Shown here: piece by piece, positions 58,035 through 64,000 of the stretch
Layout: the number at the start of each line of letters is the position of its first letter
How positions within the stretch are numbered: position 1 is the stretch's first letter
Source of the DNA: Diphasiastrum complanatum
Taxonomy: Eukaryota > Streptophyta > Lycopodiopsida > Lycopodiales > Lycopodiaceae
Assembly (NCBI GenBank): GCA_029204225.1
Contig: CM055094.1
Coordinates: forward strand, 22,504,657 to 22,568,656
Reading direction: 5' to 3'
Length of the DNA stretch: 64,000 bases
The notes under the pieces: generated by a model
What the model was told of the DNA's origin: nothing
The model's database searches: none
Seen by the model: only the letters and a program-made list of their open reading frames with translations
Program-made: the position numbers and the translations under genes

Positions 58035-58984
58035 TCTCTTAAGTGATGTTGTAAACCTGACTTAGGTGCACCAAGATGCCCTGTAAGACTCTAAGGAGTG
58101 ACACTCCTCCCTAAAGGTCCCAGAGCGAGTTAGGAAGTCAAGGACTGAGCCTCTGACCTGTGGTGAGCCAGCCAAGTAGTCACAAGTCATAAGCTAGCTC
58201 TGGAGCTCGAGTCATGGCCTAGTTAGGACACACGTTGATTCTGCCACCGACACGGCTCCTGGGACCCGTGTCCGGGAGCCCAATTGATTTTGCCAGCCTG
58301 CCAAGCTTAATCAACAAAATAAAAACTAAGTCTAGAAAAGCGTGCTTTACTAGAAAGCACTATATTCCAGGACAAAGGGGGCGCACCAAATCACACCAGA
58401 ACTATAGGGGGAGTCCGACAAACATAAACTTGGGCAGCTCAACCAACGCTAGGAATCCAGTCGCCAGGTCTCAACTCCCTCTACCAGCGCAAGCCATGCA
58501 CAATGCCTAGCACGTGTTGGTGGCCCCGAGACTAGTCAGTCTATGTATGAATGTAACCTCTTCCAAATTTAATAAAGTTGATCCTTGGGGATGATTACCA
58601 TTTTGGTTTCACCTCCGAGACTGGTCCAAGTGGAAGGACTCTTACTACAACCTTTTTGCGTCACTGGCGCCTAAGGGTCCACATCACCGACGTGTGGCTC
58701 GTCGCTATGCCATTTGGTCAGTTTGGCGACCACTATGCCTTCAGTCTCACTATGCCTTGGGTCTCATGTGTGACTTTTCTTTGCCTTTGGTTACCTTTTG
58801 GGGATGAATTCTAAGTTGGCTTTTGGGTTGGTTGGGATTACAGTTTTTTCAAGTCTGAATAGTAAAGCTTGTTACGTTTTCTAAGTTGGCTTTCACGTAA
58901 GTGCATGATGGATGAATGTTAGACTTAAGCGCGTGTTGGAAAAATCACTCAAATCCCAACGCCCTTTGAGGCATCGACGCAACA
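58035..58984 (+). repeat. LTR of family F, ending at a PBS
   Basis: It ends CGACGCAACA before TGTGATATCAGAAC, whose TGATATCAGAAC (58987-58998) is a drifted iMet-type PBS. A likely start is TGTTGTAAACC near 58045. The composition is more GC-rich than the surroundings. It truncates the LINE ORF1 remnant on its left. Confidence 0.55.
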
Positions 58985-59300
58985 TGTGATATCAGAACTG
59001 ACTAGCTAGTCAACTATGCAAGTCTCACAAGGATGGCCACTTTTAGGGATTTGTCAGGACAACCATTGTGCAAGGTGGTGTCCAATAGTGTAAGCACAGG
59101 TGCGTCCACGGTCGGGGTGGTCGGCAGAATGGGGGACTTGATGAGGCAAGGTCTTGCCATTAGGTTGGTGAAAGCACGGTTCGTGCCTTGTGGGGTGTGT
59201 GGCGACATATTCGAACTATACGGGTTAACCATTGATACAGAGATGCTGCGCGAATTCGAGTGTAAAGCACAGGTGGTTAGCTGCCGGTGCGAAATAGCTG
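58985..59300 (+). other. Leader and short ORF start after the family F LTR
   Basis: An ORF starts MATFRDLSGQPLCKVVSNSV at 59033, in the place where gag would begin. About 80 residues later, around 59270-59305, the sequence changes to another repeat, so the protein end is chimeric. I cannot match the first part to a known Gag. Confidence 0.35.
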
Positions 59301-59304
59301 CCGT

Positions 59305-59560
59305 GTTGGATTATTCTCCTTCTTACCAATCGACTAATCGATTTCAATATTCATCTATTATTTATCCAGTTTTGCAGATTTTCCCATGTGTTTACATAGT
59401 CTGCAGAATAACAAGTGTTTTTACACAATCTGCAGAATTACACGGAGTATACGACAGTCTCTTTTTTCGCCTGTTAGGAACTCCGTTGAAAAATGCAGCT
59501 TCTCCTTTTTTGCATTTTTCACCTAACAGAAATCTCGTGTAAACAGTATGATGGAAATAA
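59305..59560 (+). repeat. LTR-like fragment resembling family B start
   Basis: TGTTGGATTATTCTCC resembles the family B start TGTTGGATTTATTCC, followed by AGTCTGCAG and TTTTTACAC words also seen in family B. If right, this is a plus-oriented truncated copy. The likeness is loose. Confidence 0.35.
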
Positions 59561-61250
59561 TCAACTTTTTGTATTACCCAGAAGATCTTTAAGAGCCACC
59601 AGACCACCTAACTGGTATATCGACGAGTCTGCAGCTTATCTTGTTCAGGAACCGACGTCTGTTCAAGAGGCACTCAACCAGCCTGATTCAGATCTCTAGA
59701 AAGAAGCTATGGATAAAGAGTATTAATCTCTTATCAAGAACCAGACCTGGACGATTGTCGAATTACCTGCCAGCAAAAATGTAGTTGATTGCAAATGGAT
59801 TTTCAAAGTCAAGTACAATGCAGATGAAAGCATCAACAGAAGAAAGGCATGTCTTGTAGCCAGAGGATTTTCTCAGGTATACAATGTCGATTACACTGAG
59901 ACCTTAAAACCAGTAGTCAAGCATTCTTCTATTTGACTTTTGCTATCATTTGCCACTAGAGCAGATTTGGAAATACATCAAATGGATGATAGACAACATA
60001 TCTCAATGGAGTTATCGAAGAAGACATTTACATGGTGCAACCCAAAGGCTATATTATCGAGGGTAAACACAATCATGCTTGTAAATTCCATAAGGCACTT
60101 TATGGCTTGAAGCAATCTGCTCGAGCATGGTTCAAAGAATCAGTACTTTTTCTATTGATCACGACTACACACCTAGCTCTTTAGATTCAAACGTTTACTT
60201 GAAAGCAGTGCATCATCTTTTATCATTATCACTTTGTCCGTGGATGATACCTTGCCTTTTAGCAATAGTACTGATTTGATAAAAGAAGCCAAGACAATGC
60301 TATCTTCCGAATTCGACATGACCAATCTAGGCAAAGCTCATTTCTACCTTGGTATACAAATCCACAGAGATAGAAAACAGAAGTTGATCTACATAACACG
60401 ACAGAGGTACATCTACAACATGTTAGTCAGATATAATCTGATGAATTGCAAGTTAGCTCTCTCACCAATGGAACCAGAACTCAAATTGTCAAAGGACCAG
60501 TGTCCCCAAACAATTCATGAAGCAGCAGATGCATGAGTATCCTGACCATTCTATTATAGGATCTCTTATGTACGCCATGATCTATTCCAGGCCAGACATA
60601 ACTTTTGCAATCAGCTCTCTCAGTCAGTATATGACTAATCCTGGTATAACACATTGGAAGGCTCTTATTAGAGTCATGAGGTATCTTCGAGCTACTATGG
60701 ACTTTTGCATTTGGTATGGAGCAATCGGCAACAACAAACTCAATTTACTCAGTGGTTACACAGATGCAAGTTGGGCAGGAGATGTAGACACTCGTAAATC
60801 TACTTCCAGATTTACATTCTTCCTCAACAATGGTCTAGTTTCCTAGAACAGTCGCAAGCAATCTTCAATAGCTCTATCTTCCACTGAATCAGAGTATATC
60901 ACAGCCTCTCAAGCTACAAAGGAAGCAATTTGGTTGAGAAACTTACTCTCAGATATTGGTTTGAATCAATATGCTCCGACGACATTATTTTGTAATAATC
61001 AAAGTGCCATCACTTTATCAGCCAACCCTAGATTTCATTCCAAGAGTAAGCACATTGAACTGAAGTATCATTTTGTCAGAAACAAAGTTCTCAACGAAGA
61101 GGTCAGATTGCAGTACTGTAGAACGCAAGATATGATAGCATATGTTTTTACTAAAGCATTAAGTTTGGAGTCACACAGAAGATTCTGTGTAGAACTAAGT
61201 TTGAAGGTCAAGGCATTTTGTCGTACTATACCAACAAGGTTAATATAGAT
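59561..61250 (+). pseudogene. Ty1/copia RT and RNase H fragment
   Basis: In shifting frames: RRSLRATRPPNWY, then EALNQPDSDL, WIFKVKYNADESINRRKACL and VARGFSQVYNVDYTET (start of RT), GVIEEDIYMVQPKGYI, KFHKALYGLKQSARAWFK, SVDDTLPFSNS (YVDD box with Tyr to Ser), FDMTNLGKAHFYLGIQI, RPDITFAISSLSQYM, HWKALIRVMRYL, GYTDASWAGDVDTRKSTSRF (RNase H), ATKEAIWLRNLLSDI, CNNQSAITLSANPRFHS and SKHIELKYHFVRNKV. Stops at 59698, 59726, 59935 and 60844 and frameshifts near 59990, 60140 and 60520 show it is dead. Integrase and gag are missing upstream. Confidence 0.92.
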
Positions 61251-62720
61251 TTTGTAGTAAATAATGTCGAACCCTCAGAGGATAGCGTTTGAAAGTTAAG
61301 TATTTGGTACAATTATGAGTTGTTTCGAGTGAAGTGGATTCGAGAGTTATTTTGGTTGTCAACAGACATTTGAAAGTAACCAGTATTACTTGTGTTGGGG
61401 GTGTGTAGTATTAATAATTCCAGAACAACAGTCTTGCCTCTATCAAATCGAATGAAATGCATTCTACAGGTGGAATGTTATCAGAGTAGTACAACAGCAC
61501 TACACTCCGACTGATTAATGTGTCAAAAGAGAGTCGAGAAATGTTCAATGTATTCATGTTTGTGTAGACAATTAGTTAATCATATTCGCGAACTGTTCAT
61601 TTCTAGACAGAAGTCCTCAACAACTTAAGTCCAAGGTTATGGTTAAAGAGCACAAATAGTTTTAGAGTACATTAGAAACTTATGTTAGTTACAAGCAAGA
61701 ACACAGATCAAAGACTCAATTTCTCATACAGACATCTCAGATGTATACATACAGTTCTATCAATGATTGTGCGAGACTGTACCAAATGTAGACTTTATTC
61801 GAGTGTCGAAAAGAATGTGTTCATGATAGACGAATAAGATGATTTTAAGACAGTTCTTTAGAGCATATTTACAGACATAGAGCAAATGATTGTAATGCAT
61901 TAGAGAGTCTGTCTGACCAGAGAGTAATTCATGTAATGCAGTAGAGATTTCTACTAGACTCAGGATCACTCACACTCAACAGTGTGGAGAACAGAGAGAA
62001 GAGAGAATAATCCTCAACACTCTATCCACTTCTTCAACCTCTCACAAACACATAAACTCTTCCTCTCTCAATGATTGAGACTGAAGCGTGTGATCAGTAT
62101 ATGTTCTATGGACCTAACAAACCCACCTCTAAAACTACAGATGCGTCACTCCCATGGAAAGTTAAGAGTTGAAATTACTCTAGTTAATATGTTGATTCAT
62201 ATTTAGTTGTTTCACATAGATGACCTAGTAAAGGCTTATCCAAGGCAGTGTTTCCCTTCTAGAGGTCTCGCCCTTAAATACAAGGCAAGTCTTTAGGAGA
62301 TATATTCTCAAAAAATGACTTAGGCCTCTTCATGATTTATATTTATCCAGCTCATACATTTATTTTCGAGTATATTATGCTATATTTAGGTTGATATTCA
62401 ATATTTAACAATTTCGTGGCATCACATATCCCCTTTCTCAAATGTGAAACATCCTCGTGAACATATAATCTTTATTTCGAGGATCATTCGCGAATCACTC
62501 TGTTCTTCAAATATTCATTTAGGTGAAAAGATATTTCTTCATATGTTTCTTCCTTTAGATATTTCTTCTGCTTTAGAGAATACATGACTTGCTGCTTCTT
62601 GAATTAAATAGGTTGATTTGAGTTGATCTTTGAATTATTGATGAGAAAAGATTTCAAACTTCAAAACATCTTCAAAACTTCAAAGATTAGGATTCAGCAT
62701 CACAGACTTCAATAGACAAC
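61251..62720. other. Repeat-like DNA without recognised gene
   Basis: It follows the RNase H end and may hold the 3' non-coding part and LTR of that copia element, but I found neither a PPT nor paired ends. TCTCTC-rich sequence at 61990-62080 could be a transcribed leader. Confidence 0.35.
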
Positions 62721-63437
62721 TGTTGGAGGGTTTGCGGATCCCAAGGCAACTCTAACCCTAGTTAATAAGTGAGAGGGATTTGGCACCCTATGTGTGTAAG
62801 TCCAACCCGATGATCACATAGTTATTTGATTAGTTACAAGTCAATAAAAGGACTTTAGGCCTTTTTGTGGGACTTTTAATGTCGCAGGGCCTAAATGTCA
62901 AGTTAGTGAATGAAGTTGGGTTTCCCTCCAATTTGGATGGTTCCCACACTTTTTTAAATTTGAATAAAAAGAGAGGCAAGAATGGACCAATAGGATTCAG
63001 AGGCCAAGGTCCTCCTCTCTACTATAAAAAGGGACCAACTCGAGTTTCTACACATGTTCATTTCCTCATTTCCATAAAGCAAATTGGTTCTCTTGTGAAA
63101 TGGATTGATGAATGTCCTTTCTCTCTATCACTTTTACTCCAGCTCTCATGCTTTCTTTGGATTTTGCTGATTGTTGGATCTGATTGTTATTGGGATTGCA
63201 TGTTATTATACTTTTTATGAGAGAGAAAGAGTAAGCTATATTGTTGTGGATCGTAGTGTTAATGGTTAGGGTTAGTGGATGTTAGAGTTAGATGTGGATC
63301 CTCCATTCATGTTGAAATTTGAACTATATTATCGCTCTCATGGGAATGAACCTACGCATGACAACTAACTTCGTCTCTTTGATGCTAGATTGACTAGATC
63401 TTGGTTTCAGGTTAGGCAAGGAAAGAAACCCACTACA
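62721..63437 (+). repeat. LTR of a Ty3/gypsy element, tRNA-Asp type (717 bp)
   Basis: It starts TGTTGGAGGG, ends CACTACA, has a TATA box TATAAAAA at 63023-63030, and is followed two bases later by a gypsy-type PBS. The mix of LTR end, spacer AT and PBS is that of Athila-like elements in plants. Only this 5' LTR and the leader are in the window; the rest would lie beyond 64000. Confidence 0.8.
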
Positions 63438-63441
63438 ATTT

Positions 63442-63459
63442 TGGCACCGTTGCCAGGGA
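63442..63459 (+). other. Primer binding site, tRNA-Asp type
   Basis: TGGCACCGTTGCCAGGGA differs at two positions from the TGGCGCCGTTGCCGGGGA used by plant gypsy elements primed with tRNA-Asp. Both changes are G to A, as expected from deamination of methylated DNA. Confidence 0.85.
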
Positions 63460-64000
63460 GCTACGCCAATTTTTCAGATTGCAGCATGTTTTTTGGATGG
63501 TTAGCTTTCATTAGGCATCTTGTCGTGGCATGAATAGTGTTAAATTTGCATTTAGGATTAGTTTGGGATTGATTTTGCTTGATTTGAGTGAATCTTCTTG
63601 TTTGAAATCTAATTTGATTGTAAAACAGAAAAAGCTATTTAGATACCAATCTTAAGATCCATTTGGATCTGATATATTAGAGAAAACAACAAAAATCAGC
63701 AAATCTGCCAAATTTTGGTCAAAAAGAGGTAAAAAGCGTCATTGGAGCTTATAACTTTTTACCCTCTTTCAAGAAACCTTTGCCGAGTTGCAGATGCCTT
63801 TGGTTTTGTTCACTCAAAGATTAATTCCCAACATATTTTCTTAAACATCAGAAAAACCATTAAAAAACACCAAAAAATCACCAAAATCCTAAAAATACAG
63901 AAAAAGAACCTTTGCCCGATTCACTGTGCATAGGTGTGATTCAGATCTATCTACTGCCAGGTCGACGAAGAATAATACCAAAAAGAGAAAGATTTTCAGA
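63460..64000 (+). other. Leader of the gypsy element
   Basis: Non-coding sequence after the PBS, A-rich towards the end. No gag start is visible before the window ends. Confidence 0.55.

Noticed and set aside
63742..63933. ORF of 63 residues in the gypsy leader
   Set aside because: Lys-rich by composition, no Gag motif, and too short to judge at the window edge.

Overview
The window is repeat-dominated nuclear DNA of a land plant, probably a vascular plant with a large genome. A gymnosperm or fern-like genome is my guess from the dense, decayed LTR elements; no marker in the window fixes the species. It holds one convincing host gene. Almost everything else is remnants of LTR retrotransposons (mainly Ty1/copia, one Ty3/gypsy LTR), one broken LINE, microsatellites and minisatellites. 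I saw no rRNA or tRNA gene, no CRISPR array and nothing prokaryotic.

Layout. 1-31500: a patchwork of copia fragments on both strands, truncated LTRs recognisable by polypurine tracts (PPT) and iMet-type primer binding sites (PBS), and stretches in which I see no gene. 31880-38046 (minus strand): an FPA-like RNA-binding protein gene of the SPEN family, with five coding exons, three RRMs, a SPOC domain and a Gln/Pro-rich C-terminus, 1167 residues in my model. Its upstream region (38047-38750) carries a CT-rich tract and ACGT-core motifs. 38760-43400: AT-rich intergenic DNA with an inverted pair of GGTTATAACC repeats, a TTTCTCA-type minisatellite and a TA/GA microsatellite. 43400-58031: one minus-strand LINE split into three blocks (ORF1 remnant 56542-58031, endonuclease 51107-52107, reverse transcriptase 44150-46297). 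A nearly complete but dead copia element (46298-51100) separates the endonuclease and RT blocks. A remarkable tandem array of LTR and gag units (52109-56541) lies between ORF1 and ORF2. 58035-64000: another LTR with PBS, a plus-strand copia RT/RNase H remnant, and an LTR with tRNA-Asp-type PBS typical of gypsy elements.

The most unusual structure is the 52109-56541 array. It has three almost identical 543-544 bp LTRs separated by two apparently identical 1401 bp internal segments, each with PBS, leader and an intact gag-like ORF that runs straight into the next LTR, with no pol and no recognisable PPT. A 9 bp microhomology shared by the gag end and the LINE flank suggests how it formed. Coordinates of repeat boundaries were read by eye and may be off by a few bases; family assignments rest on motifs, not on searches.
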